A stretch of DNA of 64,000 bases from Monilinia fructicola (GCA_008692225.1 VICG01000007.1:841501-905500); one strand, 5' to 3'; numbered from the stretch's first letter, positions 36,278 to 48,718 are shown. Notes: generated from the sequence alone by a model not told the origin. Translations and numbers: made by a program.

Positions 36278-36353
36278 TTCATCAATCAATCATCATCAAT
36301 CAATCCATCAATCAATCAATCACTCACTCCAATCATCCAATCAATCACTCACT
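36278..36353. repeat. ATCA/ATCC tetranucleotide repeat
   Basis: Imperfect run of ATCAATCAATC with CACTC and ATCC variants. Confidence 0.7.
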
Positions 36354-37041
36354 ACTTATCAGGTTGGGTAGGTAGAACTAATGAGGTAATGATTAGGTTG
36401 GGTTAGGTTAGTCTAAGGAAAATAACTTTTATCTACCGAGTACTTGTACTGTTCCTAGTCATCAGTCAACGCATCAAAGAAAGGGAGTTGCTCTAACCCC
36501 ATCGATGAAAGGAAGGATATGGATGATAGCACAGGACGACTTCGTGCTACCTCCAGCTACTCAAGTACTTACTACTCAGGTACTATTAGCTAATAAGTAC
36601 GCATGAGTCACGAAACATTCCATTCATGACATTATGGAATGAAAAAGGCATCTATTTATCTGCTATTGCCCAGGTGCTCCTTATACTAAAAGTAACCTTA
36701 CCTGGGTACAGTACTAGGTAGATTAGCTAATTAGCTCGGAGTACTTGATCTTGATCATGATCTTGATCCGTCTTACCTGGAACTACAGAGTACAGTATTC
36801 ATTCTCTTCCACACAATAACAACATGGCCTCCCAAGAGAATCAATCTGTTATGATTAAGAAAAACTTTACCTCGCTCGTGGATAAAGAGGTGATTGCACA
36901 GAGTATGTATTTCAAGGTGAATCCTTGTAGGTTGTTCGTTATTCATCAGAGCTTTGTGTTTACGAAGGGCGATACACGTACCTAGGTAGGTATGTGGGAT
37001 GATACGTGGTACGTGGTGCGTAGATACGTAGCTGATGATAT

Positions 37042-37086
<45 letters not shown>
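37042..37086. repeat. CAGA tetranucleotide microsatellite
   Basis: About ten units of CAGA, nearly perfect, upstream of the RRM gene. Confidence 0.85.
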
Positions 37087-37087
<1 letters not shown>

Positions 37088-37304
37088 CATAGATAACCTT
37101 ACTGTACAAAGTACATACAGTATATATATACATCTAGACCTGGTCATACAGTACCTATCCATGGCCATGTAAAGATTCAAGCCAAGTATTCATTCACTCT
37201 TCCCCCTTTTCCTCTCTCTCCTCCCCTTTCCCTTCCCGACCTACCTAGTACCTACCTTGCCTTTCCCTCGTATTTCACAATTTTCCCATGTTCATTGGTC
37301 CAAC

Positions 37305-37420
37305 ATCAACAGTATCAACAGTATCAACAGTATCAACAGTATCAACAGTATCAACAGTATCAACAGTATCAACAGTATCAACAGTATCAACAGTATCAAC
37401 AGTATCAACAGTATCAACAG
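37305..37420. repeat. 9-bp tandem array (ATCAACAGT), about 13 copies
   Basis: Nearly perfect 9-mer array of 116 bp. The unit is a multiple of three, so all three frames stay open (giving STVSTV-, QYQQYQ- or INSINS-type peptides). It lies 670 bp upstream of the RRM gene start and is followed by ATCAATCAACATCA variants. Confidence 0.9.
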
Positions 37421-38088
37421 CCGACAGTGTCAACAGTATCAATCAACATCAATCAACATCAATCTACTAGTAATTCAATTGAATTTCCCTACCAAGCACC
37501 CATCTCCCCATCTACCTATCACGTGTCTAGATACTCCCGAGTCTACGACCTACTTACTCTACTCACCCTACTCACCGTGCCACACATACCACCTCCCACC
37601 TTCCTCCACCTATCTTATCAATTCATTCTTCTTATTCTTTCCATCCCCATCCCCATCCTTCCTTAGTGGATTGCTTTGGATCAAACCTTCTTGTAATCAA
37701 TCTTCTAATCGAGCGAATCCCCCATTCCCAGCCCTGTTCAGCCACTCACACTAATCCCCTTCTGGCAAGGGCCACTCGCTAAAATGCGGCTTCCCAGTGA
37801 TTCAATGGAATTTGATATATTCTACCCACTGCTCAATCCCGACTTTCTTTCTCCCTTTCCTTTTGAACACCTCAACTTCAAGAATCCGATAAGTGTCAAC
37901 ACAACTTCCAACCTCAACCAATATCCCCAAACCAGACCACTAGGGCACCTAGCTACCCTTTTCCAACTCCCCCCAGTTTTGTTCAGAGAGTTTTTAAAAC
38001 ACGCTCCCAGCAAACGTCGATCAATTTCCAATTCAATTCAAGCTTCTATTCAGTCTCAACTACCACACCCACCAAATCAATCGTCATC

Positions 38089-39465
38089 ATGTCTAGCATC
38101 GTGGAGAAAGTTTCTGACGCCGTCAACGACGTTACTGCCGCTCTTGGCAACACATCCATCTCTGAAAAGCCAGCCGAAACCACCACCGGTGAGAAGGCAG
38201 CCAACACGACCACTGACAAGGAAGCTGTGTTGGCCAGCGCTGCAGAGGGACGAAGACTCTACATCGGTAACCTCGCATATGCGACCACCGAGGGGGAGTT
38301 GCAAGCCTTTTTCAAGGGATACTTAATGTAAGCATGCCTCTTCTTCACTACTTTCTCATGTCATCTACATCATCGCGCTGCTTTTCTATCGAGAAATCAT
38401 CTGCGACTTGAAATATACATGTTATAGGAGCTGACGGAACATCTTCGCACCTTCCCAACACGATCAGTTCGTGTAACTTCTACGACACATGCTAACCTAT
38501 ATGATACAGTGAATCCACCTCCATCCCCAAGAACCCACGTACTGACCGCCCAGTTGGATATGCTTTCGTCGACCTTTCTACCCCAACTGAGGCCGAACGT
38601 GCTATCTCTGAGCTCTCTGGAAAGGAGATCCTTGAGCGCAAGGTCTCGGTTCAACTTGCTCGTAAGCCAGAGACAAATGACAAGGCTGAGGGTGCTGCAA
38701 GCGGAGGAGAGGGACAATCTGGTGGCGAAGGTGGACGCCGCAGACAATCTGGCCGAGGACGTGGACGCGCTCGTGGCCGTGGAGGACGCCGTGGAAACGC
38801 TGTAAGTTCTTGAAGTTCCAGGTTCTCATGTAACAGCCGTTAACACGAACATAGTCCCGTGGCGAGGAGACCGCTGCTGACGCACCTGCCGCCACGGAGG
38901 TCCTACCTTTGACCGAAACCACAAACCAAGCTACTTCGGAGACCAAGGAGGCCAAGCCACAAAACACCCGTGCTCCTCGTGAGCGTCGTGAGCGTGGTCC
39001 TCCAGCCGACGGAATCCCATCCAAGAACAAGGTCATGGTTGCTAACCTTCCATATGATCTCCACGAGGATAAGGTATGTTAAAATTAGTCTCTTTTTTCC
39101 CTCGCCCGCCCCAAACAACATGCTAACTACTTGATAGCTCAAGGAACTCTTCGCTTCCTATGAGCCAACTTCCGCCAAGATTGCCCTTCGACCAATTCCC
39201 CGCTTTATGGTTAAGAAGCTCCAAGCCCGAGGTGAACCCGCGCAAGGGTCGTGGCTTCGGTTTCGTTACCCTTGCTAACGAGGAAACACAACAAAAGGCT
39301 GTTGCTGAGATGAATGGAAAGGAAATTGAGGGTCGTGAGATCGCTGTCAAGGTCGCTATTGACAGCCCAGACAAGACCGATGATGATGTCAACGCCAACG
39401 CTGCTAATGCTACCGCCGAGACTGCCGCTGCTCCACCAGCCGGTGCTGAAACCGTTACTGCATGA
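38089..39465 (+). CDS. Two-RRM RNA-binding protein with a central Arg/Gly-rich region
   Basis: Four exons (38089-38327, 38510-38801, 38855-39073, 39138-39465) give 358 aa after one correction. RRM1: RRLYIGNLAYATTEGELQAF and RPVGYAFVDLSTPTEAERAI. The middle has an RGG-like block (GRRRQSGRGRGRARGRGGRRG) and a disordered Ala/Glu segment. RRM2: KNKVMVANLPYDLHEDKLKE and GRGFGFVTLANEETQQKAV. The tail is acidic and Ala-rich. The second exon has no in-frame ATG. Exon 4 breaks frame at CCC 39237-39239: frame 1 reads LQARGEPAQGSWLRFRYPC and stops; one C fewer gives RGEPRKGRGFGFVTL, the RNP1 motif. Predicted to bind RNA in nucleus or cytoplasm; the specific role is not evident. Confidence 0.9.
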
Positions 39466-40491
39466 GCAGTTAACGTTGTATGATGTGAATGAGGAGAGCT
39501 CTGCCCTGTGCAGACGATAGAATAATGCATTGCTATGCGTTGCTTTTGGACCGTTGTCGGCGCTTTGCGGGAGCTCCCGGGAGGAGGATGGATTTGTTCC
39601 TTTGAAATGTTCAAGGGATCTGGCCATTTTCTTGACGATTTTCCTTTAGGTGGACATATGAATACCAACTCGGTGGGATTGTTGATGGCGTCTAAATAGA
39701 TCTTCGAGCTTCTACGCTCTCTCTTTCTGACAGACTTAACTTTTTCATTCCCGAGTAAGGGATTCATAGTTCTTCATGACTCTTTTTTTCAACCCCCATG
39801 TTTTATTATAATTTGCTGGCATTCTCTGGGTGTACACTAGATTTTTTTCTGACGTGCTCCAATATGGGATGGGTGGGGCATGGAAAAGTTATTGATTGAT
39901 GATTGATGACAACATATCATTATCAATGATAATAAAGTGAACGATTTTACCAGCAGAATTATCTTCCTCCCGTGACTGCTTGCTTGAACATGAGATCTTG
40001 TTGCGATGGGACCGACCAAGTGTCTAATTGTAACTTCTTCCATATTGATTCACATTTGCCAGGCGGTCCTTTTCCACGGATATCAAATTTCGAATGTCGA
40101 AGACTTCCATCTCCCCAGTGCTTATGGCCCCCTTTCTCAAAACCCTAAGCCTCACGATCTAGATATTTAACTTTGAGTAATGATTGGTCTAGATTCCCCT
40201 TAGCGTGGTTTGGCCTCCATTGCGCATACACCCCCAAATTTAGAAATTCAATTCCCCTTTGTAGAGCCCCACCACTACCAGACGAGAGATGATCCATATT
40301 CGACGACAAACCTTACAATACATACTGACCGAATAATCCGATATTACTCACACTCACTGTCTTCCAAAGACTCACGCATTAATATTGAAAAACCTGACAT
40401 TACGTCACAGAAAAGTCGGGCATTGAATCGCAAATCCTGAGTACATTGACGATAGGGCTTGGAGAGTGTATACGACCAAGATACAGCGAGC
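39466..40491. other. Intergenic region
   Basis: About 1 kb between two co-directional genes. Frames at 39123-39767 (minus) overlap the RRM gene and are shadows. No further feature recognised. Confidence 0.5.
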
Positions 40492-41874
40492 ATGACTTCG
40501 AAGGCTATGTGGGAGGTTGATCCGGAGACAAGGTCAAAGGTAGATTATTTCCTTCAGGATCGCACGTTGGCGCTACCACTCATTTTTCTCTCTTTCGACA
40601 TAAAATATCGATCTTATGCTAAACGTGTTTCGAATTATAGCTCCTGGATATCTCCAAAAACTAATGGTAACGATCGATGCATCGACTGCGGTGCGCCCCT
40701 CTCCACAATGGGCTTCTCCAAAATTCGGCGTTTTCATCTGCTTATCTTGCGCCGGCGTTCATCGCGGATTGGGAGTACATATTAGTTTTGTGAGAAGTAT
40801 CACCATGGATGCTTTCAAGGCGCAAGAGATTGAACGGATGAGGGAAGGAGGCAACAAAACGTGGAGAGAATTCTTTGATCAGGACGAGAGAAATGTTATG
40901 AGTGGCATTACGTATGTGAACACTACCTTGGCGCCAAAATCTCGCGAGGACCTGTGGGCATTGGCAGATGATTAACAATTTCACAGTTGGGATGATGCAA
41001 CAATCGCTGAACGCTACTCTGGCGAAGTTGGAGAAGAATACAAAGAACGCCTCACTGCCAAAGTCGAGAAACGCGAATACGTCCCCGTGCCCAAAGCCCC
41101 GGCCTCAAAGCCTACGACTGCTGCTGCATCCATCTCAAACCATAGTTCTAGCAACTCTCGATCGCAGACCCCTCTTGGAGCACGAAATACCAGCCCTTCT
41201 AATGGAAAAGTAAAGGTTGATGATAGATACTTTGCTGGACTAGGGGCTGCGAATGCGAGCAGACCAGAAGATTTGCCACCTTCTCAAGGAGGAAAATATG
41301 CAGGATTCGGAAGTCAACCAATTGAGAGGGAAGATAACAATGCCAAACTACCGGGCTTCGAGGATCTGCAGAGAGATCCTGTGGCGGCATTGACGAAGGG
41401 CTTCGGATGGTTTACAACCACTGTGGGGAAGACTGCTAAGACTGTCAATGAAGGATATATACAACCTACAGCTGCAAAGGTAATTTTCATTACCAGGACC
41501 CGCATGATCGTCCACATGCTCATCTCCGCGTAATCGACATTGGCTAATATTTCACTTCACAGATCGCCGAATCCGAAGTAGCCAAACAAGCCCAACTTAC
41601 TGCAGCCCAAGTTGCCCGAAATGCGCAAACTGGAGCCAAGAATGCTGCAGAGGGATTCAATCGATTCGTCGAGGGCAGTGGAAGCGGCTCATCGAGAGAT
41701 GTCCCAATTGATGAAAGCAAGAAAGATTTCTGGGATAGTTTCGCGGATGCTGGAACGAAGAGGCAACATGCACCAAGTTCGTCGATTGGCACAGCAGCTG
41801 TCAAGAGGAATGGAGGTAGTGGGAGTGGAAGCGGGGTTGGAGCCAAGAAGGATGACGATTGGGAGAAATGGTAG
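40492..41874 (+). CDS. ArfGAP, Gcs1-type GTPase-activating protein for Arf
   Basis: Stimulates GTP hydrolysis on Arf in Golgi/ER vesicle traffic. Four exons (40492-40539, 40641-40911, 40987-41479, 41563-41874) give 373 aa after two corrections. The start MTSKAMWEVDPETRSK is family-typical. The zinc finger reads NDRCIDCGAPSPQWASPKF then GVFICLSCAGVHRGLGVH, with the C-x2-C-x16-C-x2-C spacing and the catalytic Arg in VHRGLG; WDDATIAERYSGEVGEEYKE follows. The C-terminus has AALTKGFGWFTTTVGKTAKT and AAEGFNRFVEG amphipathic segments and ends DDDWEKW. The frame breaks twice in exon 2: at AAAAA 40656-40660 (ISK|TNGND) and at CCCC 40696-40699 (CGAP|SPQWA). One base fewer in each restores the zinc finger and divisibility by three. 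Intron 1 has a weak GTAGAT donor. Confidence 0.92.
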
Positions 41875-43589
41875 ATGGCGGATCTGAAGTGACGATGGAC
41901 AAAGTGAAATGAATGGATGGATGGGCAAGTGTATATATACATAGACCGTACGGTCAGAACAGACGTTTTAGCGGCACATACAAGTAAGTATTCGACATTC
42001 CAAATCCTAATAACTCCCCAGTTGTGATTTCGCTTTGCACGTGTTGATGATACCCATCCGCGAAAGGGATAGGAGGAGCATGTTTTGGATTTGGACGGAG
42101 AGGGAATCAACAGCAAAGGATCTTTTATCCTACAGTTTCTTTGCTGCGTGTCGCAGCTGAGACCAGCGTCTCTTTCACACGCAGCCACAGATTGATCGGA
42201 CACGCAATTCCGAGCGGGAAGTGACATTCCTAACCGCGAAGGCATGGTCGGTCGAGGAGATCTTCGGAATCGATCCTCGTCCTCTCGTCCTGTTTGCTTC
42301 CTCCTCAGACATGTTCCTACCCGTTGTCGCATTTGGCGTCGCGATCCCTATCGTTCCCCCGATCCCTGTGCGAAAGCTGTCTGCACGTGCGAGACGAGTG
42401 TCTGTCGGTCCCACGTGCTATCCTCCTCGTATCTCCTACAGCCACAGTGTATGCTCGACCTGATAGACTGGCGCCTTTTCTCGGCAAATCTCGAGAGCGT
42501 CGTCACGATCGTCGGCTTACTATCTGTGCCCGGACTTCCTGAGCAGGAAAGGTTTAGCGGGCCTCAAGACCATTTTTGTCCTGTGTGTTGGTTGGATTGT
42601 GGGATTTAAGCAGGAAAGAATAGGTGGATGGGTAACCCACAGCCCTGAGTCTTTGAGCTCGTGGCAAGTGAGTCGGCCATGTTTCCGCTTCGAAGTCCAG
42701 ATGAAGCGATGGGGTGATCATTTTCTCCATAGCCCCGCAGGATAGATGCCATTGAATTTTGTCTAACATCGTGGGGGATCGCCCTCGATAACTGCTCAGT
42801 CTGTCATGCCAAAGTTTATACGCTGACGTTTGTAAGTCGAGTTTCTCTTTCTTCTACAGACCGACATCGCCATGACCACGCCAAGGTAGCCCGTCGAGAA
42901 GGGTCTCGGAAGCTTCTTGCTCTTTACATTTCTTGACCCACTCACTATTCAGAAAAGTGTATGGTTCGAGAGCTCAGTTTCGTTCTTGCAAGACCCAGAC
43001 TCGGCCGTGCAATAGATGATGATTTTGGCTATCAATCGCGTATTTTCTCTCCCCGATCTAACCCTTGGTGGTTTCTTGTGGAAAGCTTGTTCACAGCTGT
43101 GAAAGAGAATATCTCTTCTAAAGTGCGAGTATGAAAGAATTGTTTATTGGGTGTTTCGCCAGCTCTAGCGCCGTGGGATGCAGCAATATTACAGTATAAT
43201 TGAGCGTATGTCCTGCACATAAGTGCAGCCTCCGTCTTACATTCACGCAATGAGCCTCGCATCATGCATAGACAGTCTATCTACATATACGGAACGTTCA
43301 GATTTCTCGTAACTTGAATAGCGTGCCGAAGTCTCGCAGAAATCCTGAACAACACCGACTGAGGAAATCTCCCCTTCCAAATGATACTGACAGGTGGCCA
43401 ATTGCCATTACCGTTTGGCCATGGCCAATCTGCTCAATTGATCAAGTCACGGTGAGACGTTGACTCGAGATTTGCAAGTCTATGGCTGACCACCTGTCAT
43501 TAATACCATCAGGAATCGTCTATCAACATCCATCCACTTCTTCGGTTCAAACCAGCGTAAACTCTCTCTCCTCACCCATCCCCAAAGCG
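41875..43589. other. 1.7-kb intergenic region between convergent genes
   Basis: No gene recognised. Frames on both strands at 42175-42609 overlap each other and lack motifs. Around 41915-41935 is GATG-rich sequence. Confidence 0.5.
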
Positions 43590-45464
43590 TCACCATCCAT
43601 CCATCCATCCATCGACATAACATTCCCCCACCAACACATACTGCGAGCCCGAGCTTTCACCCTCAGCTCCCCCTTCATTCTTCGCCACCTCCCGTACAAC
43701 AAACGGCGTCTGCCCCCCATAGAACAAACAAACCTCATCACCCACCTCAACCCCCCCATGCCCATTCCCCAAAAACCCATCCCCAGTCTCAAACAATCTG
43801 CCCCGAAAATCCGCCACCCCCGCCGCAAACTTCCTCGCCCGCTCCAAGCCCTCCTCGCCCCCATCAAACCCCAGCTCCTCCCCTGCCGCCTCCCGCCTCC
43901 GCACCTCGTCCACATCAGCGCGCACAACCCAGCGCTTCGCATCCAGAAACGCATCCAAGGACTCCCAATACGGCGCTTCCCGCGGCGTCTGCGCTGCCGG
44001 CAGCACAGGGGCCACCTTGTTAATGATGAGCGTGCGGGCGTACGCGTGACGCCACGGGACCCCGCTGGGATACGGTTCGAGCCTCGATGCCGACGCCATG
44101 GTTTCGTGCAGCCAGGCTAATTCTCCTCGGCACTGAACCTGGGTCTCGGCGTGATTGTGCGCGGGGATGGGGCGGGCGTCTGGATTGAGGGGGTAGATGG
44201 CCGAGAGGCGGGAGATGCAGCGCCCGCGGATCTGGAGGGAAGGAGAATCTGGACGGGGCGAGATGGTTTGGATCTGGGGCTTGGTTGGGTGGGATGCTTC
44301 GGGGGTTTTGTAGCTGGCTAGGCTTGCGGGGACGGCGATGATGTCGAGATCGTGAAGTTGTGCGAGATTCGGGACCCAGCTGGGTAACTCGTTGTCGTTG
44401 GTGATTGGCTGGCCGTGGCGGTATCTTCCGGCCCCGGCGGCATTAAGGAGCGAGAGAGAGGTGCCCTGATTCAGAATCTTGATGGTGGTATCGGTGTACA
44501 CTTCTTTGACTGACGCGTTGTAATCGACGTTGATGCCCAACTCTTCGATATCTGTGGCCAGGCCAAACAAGGCATAAATTTTATCTCTTGGATCAGTTGC
44601 CAGAAATGTGATGCACAGGAATAGACTATGCTCCAGGGTAAGAGAACGGCCATTTTCCCGGCTCATCTTAAGATCGTAGACGACAGGAGCTTGAGCCATG
44701 CATCTTGGATATGATCCATCGTGACGAGACAATAGCTTCGCGAGACCCATCGTGACCATCAAGCGTACCACCAATCCAAGGACCCTCCAACTAAGGACTC
44801 TTTGTCCACACAGCAGCTGAGCACCGTGTCCGAGTGCCACTTCTTGAACGACCCACATCCGTGAGAACCAAGGCCGATCGAGCAGATTGGCCAGGGCCTT
44901 CCAACCGAGAGATGCCTCCTCGAAACCCAAGGTCGAGGTGACAGACAGGCAATTGATCTCCCGCTTCTGTGAAACGAGCGTATCCATCAGTACACGCAAG
45001 CGAGCCACAAAATCCACCGCCAGCCCACTATCCAACGACGCGTCCCCAATCCAAGCACACACCCACATGGCAGAAGAATATATCCTGCTCATCCGACGCA
45101 CTTGGCGCGCCTTCTCCACATCGTCGCCCTGATCGATGCACACGGCATCGATCCAAACGAACAGCGTCTCGGAGTCCGCAGCCCGACGCGACGCGGCGAT
45201 CACGCGCAAGACGCAGCCCGCGGAACGCTTCACCCGCAGGCAACGATGCCCATCGAACCACACCTCATCGCCGCCGCCGGCCACGCCCCAGCAATACGAG
45301 AGCGCCAGACACGCCATCCGCACCGCCGGATCCGCATCCAGCGAGACGGGTGCGAAATGGCCGCAGAGGCGCTGCGAATCGGGGGAGAGCGAACCTTGGA
45401 GGATGCGGATGGCCGACGGCTCCGCGAGGGCACCGTACTGGTGTGGCGCGTCTGGCGGCGTCAT
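43590..45464 (-). CDS. HET-domain (heterokaryon incompatibility) protein
   Basis: Single-exon protein of 624 aa. HET-domain signatures are in order: ALSYCWG (about 54-60), FVWIDAVCIDQGDD (102-115), ARQVRRMSRIYSSAMWV (119-135) and AWIGD. A second conserved block, FLATDPRDKIYALFGLA, and GRCISRLSAIYPL follow. Members of this family trigger cell death after fusion of incompatible hyphae, or act as NLR-type signalling modules; most have no known partner. There is no NACHT or WD40 region, so it is a stand-alone HET protein. The gene is much more GC-rich than its neighbours. The last residues (DGWMDGW) come from an ATGG tetranucleotide microsatellite that also sets the stop codon, so the C-terminus is likely to vary between strains. 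The frame is intact. Confidence 0.9.
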   Translation of the reverse strand: MTPPDAPHQYGALAEPSAIRILQGSLSPDSQRLCGHFAPVSLDADPAVRMACLALSYCWGVAGGGDEVWFDGHRCLRVKRSAGCVLRVIAASRRAADSETLFVWIDAVCIDQGDDVEKARQVRRMSRIYSSAMWVCAWIGDASLDSGLAVDFVARLRVLMDTLVSQKREINCLSVTSTLGFEEASLGWKALANLLDRPWFSRMWVVQEVALGHGAQLLCGQRVLSWRVLGLVVRLMVTMGLAKLLSRHDGSYPRCMAQAPVVYDLKMSRENGRSLTLEHSLFLCITFLATDPRDKIYALFGLATDIEELGINVDYNASVKEVYTDTTIKILNQGTSLSLLNAAGAGRYRHGQPITNDNELPSWVPNLAQLHDLDIIAVPASLASYKTPEASHPTKPQIQTISPRPDSPSLQIRGRCISRLSAIYPLNPDARPIPAHNHAETQVQCRGELAWLHETMASASRLEPYPSGVPWRHAYARTLIINKVAPVLPAAQTPREAPYWESLDAFLDAKRWVVRADVDEVRRREAAGEELGFDGGEEGLERARKFAAGVADFRGRLFETGDGFLGNGHGGVEVGDEVCLFYGGQTPFVVREVAKNEGGAEGESSGSQYVLVGECYVDGWMDGW

Positions 45465-45809
45465 GGCGCCCCCGGTGAATATCCAAGACGGGCAAGCGCA
45501 CGCGCGGTCTGCGCGGACGACGACAGGGCCGCGGGATGATCATCGGTTGCGGAGGAAGAACGGCGCGAAATGGCTTGGAGAGCGGGTGCGTGGTTGTGGC
45601 GCGGCTGCTCGGCTGAGAGCACCGTGTATCCCATGCATCAGTTGGTTGGCTGGGAAAGCCTGGCACGGCACCGCACCGCACCGCTGCCACCACCCTGTCT
45701 TACGACTCGACGGTTTTGTCGATCGCGGATCGTGATTCTCTCCCTCTTGTTGAATATGAAGATGCTCGTTTCGAACTTGGAGCATTGAAAGCGACGAGTC
45801 GATCAAGGA

Positions 45810-45822
45810 ATATATGTATATG

Positions 45823-45855
<33 letters not shown>

Positions 45856-45898
45856 ATATGTATATGTATATGTATATATATGTATATGTATATATATA
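45810..45898. repeat. TATATG/TA microsatellite
   Basis: About 90 bp of TATATG and TATA units, upstream of the HET gene. Confidence 0.9.
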
Positions 45899-46192
45899 GC
45901 GATCCCCAGATCCTCCCTCTCCCACACCTCCGAAAAAAGAGAAACACCCATCCTCTGTAACGCCAGGCACCAGCCACACGAAATCTGCACGACGCGCGCC
46001 GCGAGCGTGACGTCCTGCGGTTCCCACGTGATGCTCAGGCTACCCCCTACGCGTCCACGCGTGCGGGAGCTTGGACGGCGAGCCCGATGCTCGAGTGCAT
46101 CATGCGTGTGTTCGTCGCTCGTTGACCGTTGGGTGCCATGCTGTACCGTGCTCGAAGGAACTAGATTGCTACGTACGGTGCGTCAATGGACG

Positions 46193-46212
46193 TATATATA
46201 TATATATATATG
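46193..46212. repeat. TA dinucleotide run
   Basis: About ten TA units. Confidence 0.85.
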
Positions 46213-47246
46213 TACTCGAGTGCACGCAGCGAACGGACGGGGACGCTCAGGAAGTTTTCTCCATTTCACGAGGTTCGTTCTACGCGTCGAGGGGCGGGGT
46301 TGGAAATGGATGTTTTCTGGATTTTTGTAGAGCGATGCTTTATTTCCCGACGCAATGAGGGGGGGGGTGGGGGGAGGGAGGGGCATTTCTTTTCTTCTAT
46401 TTTATTTCGTCTTCAAATTATTCATTCGCCCAAGAAGCAATGGTGTCAAAGAGGCACGACGTCACCGGACGAAGTGACAGGTCACGACAGCAAGTTCGTA
46501 CGCATACCTATTGTATATACGGTCTGAGAAATCACCAAGACGGCGTACGGGGGAGGTGGACGCGGGCACCGCGTAGCCCGATGGAGGACTGGGCAGGCGG
46601 CAGAAGGATCCTGGGGAGGGGGAAAGCAAAATCGGTTTATGCCATTGTGACGCTACGCACAGAAAGGAAAATGAAGGCACCACCCTGCGTTCACAGTACA
46701 TACGTGGCTTTTCACATCGACTCCCCGATCGCCAAGAGGGAGATGCCGGCCACGACACGGAAAGGAGTTGCACGAGCAGTAAACGCAAACGCGGCTGGCG
46801 AGGAGTCAAATCTACAGGTTTCTTTAGAGATAACTATCGCGTAAAGCTGATGTCGCAATACTGATGAAGCTCAGAACTCGGACTCCTCCTTCTCCTCCTC
46901 CTCCCTCCTCCTCCTACCTCACCATCAACCACGGATTGAGCGCAGAATTTCCGCGGGCTATCTTTCCACTAGACTCTTCCTTACCCCCCCCCCCCCTTTT
47001 CCCTCTTTACATCTCATAAAACACCCGTGACATCTATTGACCATTCCTAATTCTTCGAGTGCCTATAAAATCTCGGAGGTAGGTGACATCTGAAAGTTTG
47101 GCACCGAGCAGTTTTGCACGGGGACGATGAGGGGTTGCTAGTAGACTATCGTGGTGTTTAGGAGACCCAGAAATTGGTCGCGAGGCTCGATGAGGAGGCT
47201 GAGCAATCGGCGGGAGGAGGATGAGTAAAGCCGGCTCAATAGCCCG

Positions 47247-47262
47247 CGGGGGGGGGGGGGGG
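47247..47262. repeat. Poly-G run of about 15
   Basis: Uninterrupted G stretch; a C run of about 12 lies at 46985-46996. Lengths are unlikely to be reliable in an assembly. Confidence 0.7.
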
Positions 47263-48718
47263 ACCGAGATGGAGCGCTTGAGCTGGCCAAAGATTTAGCC
47301 GAACGGCAATGTGTAGTATTAGGGGCATTACGCCGACATCTCCACACGATGAGAGGAATTGGTCTGGGAATAAATATTGTTCGAGAGTGCCGTTTGTCCA
47401 GGATGCACATGGAGGATGTAGTGAATGGTATCTGCATTTGGATTCCTGTAAGAATCCGATTATGGTGTATTGGGTCCTATCGCCTTTCTCCAAGTGCTCA
47501 CGACCACGGTTGACGTGACAGATGGTGGGGACAGCTGAGACGTTACCCAGGAACGATGGGCGTGAATCGTCACATGCGCCATCTTTGACCTTGAGTGTCC
47601 GACGAGTTGGAAGAGCGTGTTTTCAAATGTGTAGGCGAATGCCTGGTGATCAATCACGAAAGTGTGGAAACAGGGGGTTTTCATCTATAGTAAGAGATTC
47701 ATGTATATCGTTGATTACCATATCTATGGATCTCCCTTGGAAAATGCTCTCATAGACGTGGATGAAATTTTATCTCAAGGGCGCCAATACTCTCGAATAT
47801 TCTCCGAGCCTTGATGGATGCTGTCGATACCATTGCGGCTTGATGATTAAGCCATGATTTGATCAGGGTATAAAGATCTTTCAAGGGTATAGCGGCGCAG
47901 TATTTTCTGTACGTGTGCGATAGCGCCGTGACCTACCTATTGGGAAGGGTCGGCAATTCATCGACATCTAGGCCAGCCGCGGTCATATGAATTGAGTGTG
48001 TTTCATCTGAAATCATATATTACAGCACGAGGGATATAAGCGCAAGCATCCCTAAATCTTCGGGTTAACTGACCGGGTCGGGAGAAACTGGCCATGCTGT
48101 GAGGATTTGTATCTTGGAGTGCTGGGTTAAGGCGATAGTCTAGACCGGGTATGGGAGATTAAGCCAAAGCCATCAGAATATGACCTTCAGGGTGCATTGC
48201 ATCTGAGATGGGAGTATCGAATTGACATATGTAACACATAGAAGATGTAAATACTTGGACTGACTTACATTCTACTTGGCTGGACACTCGACCTATCCGG
48301 GCCGGCCAACAAAGGGAGATGGCCTCCAATGTAGAGACTACTCGGACATTATAGAGCTGTCGAGTGAAGATGAGCTAGAAAGTATGTTTGGCGGTGATGC
48401 GACTGAAGAAAAGAAAGAAATTTGTGGCGCCATAATATGATTAAGGGGAAAGAAGATGAATGATCGAGAAGGATGAAAGCTACTCATCTAAACAAATTTG
48501 ATACCAATCTCGATGTATTGTATGAATAGAGTTCAATAGGTAAACCGATCCGACACACTGGCCAGATCCCACACAAATTGACACAATCATCCATCCTCGG
48601 AAAGAATTCGTACAGAGAAGATGCACCTAGAACACGAACATACCAAAAATAGCATGACGGTGACAATAAAAAACAAAACTCTCCGACCGCCGCCTGACAA
48701 AGGCACTTGCACAATTCT

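Larger units (their letters stand above)
36081..38088. other. 2-kb divergent promoter region rich in simple repeats
   Basis: Lies between the Tah18 start (minus) and the RRM gene start (plus). Holds an ATCA-type repeat, a CAGA tetranucleotide run and a 9-bp tandem array, listed separately. The last 500 bp is C/T-rich leader of the RRM gene. The long frames crossing it are produced by the repeats. Confidence 0.6.

Noticed and set aside
37305..37420. Possible CRISPR array
   Set aside because: Units are 9 bp, contiguous and without spacers; the host is a fungus.
37257..37754. 165-codon frame with an INSINS repeat peptide
   Set aside because: Produced by the 9-bp array, which keeps all frames open; lies in the probable leader of the RRM gene.
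41544..42332. 262-codon minus-strand frame
   Set aside because: It is antisense to the ArfGAP last exon, whose protein is clearly recognisable, and has no motif of its own.
45716..46330. 204-codon frame with ICICMYMYMY-type peptide
   Set aside because: Produced by the TATATG microsatellite.
46440..46844. 134-codon plus-strand frame
   Set aside because: An antisense frame of similar size overlaps it; no motif, no splice support.
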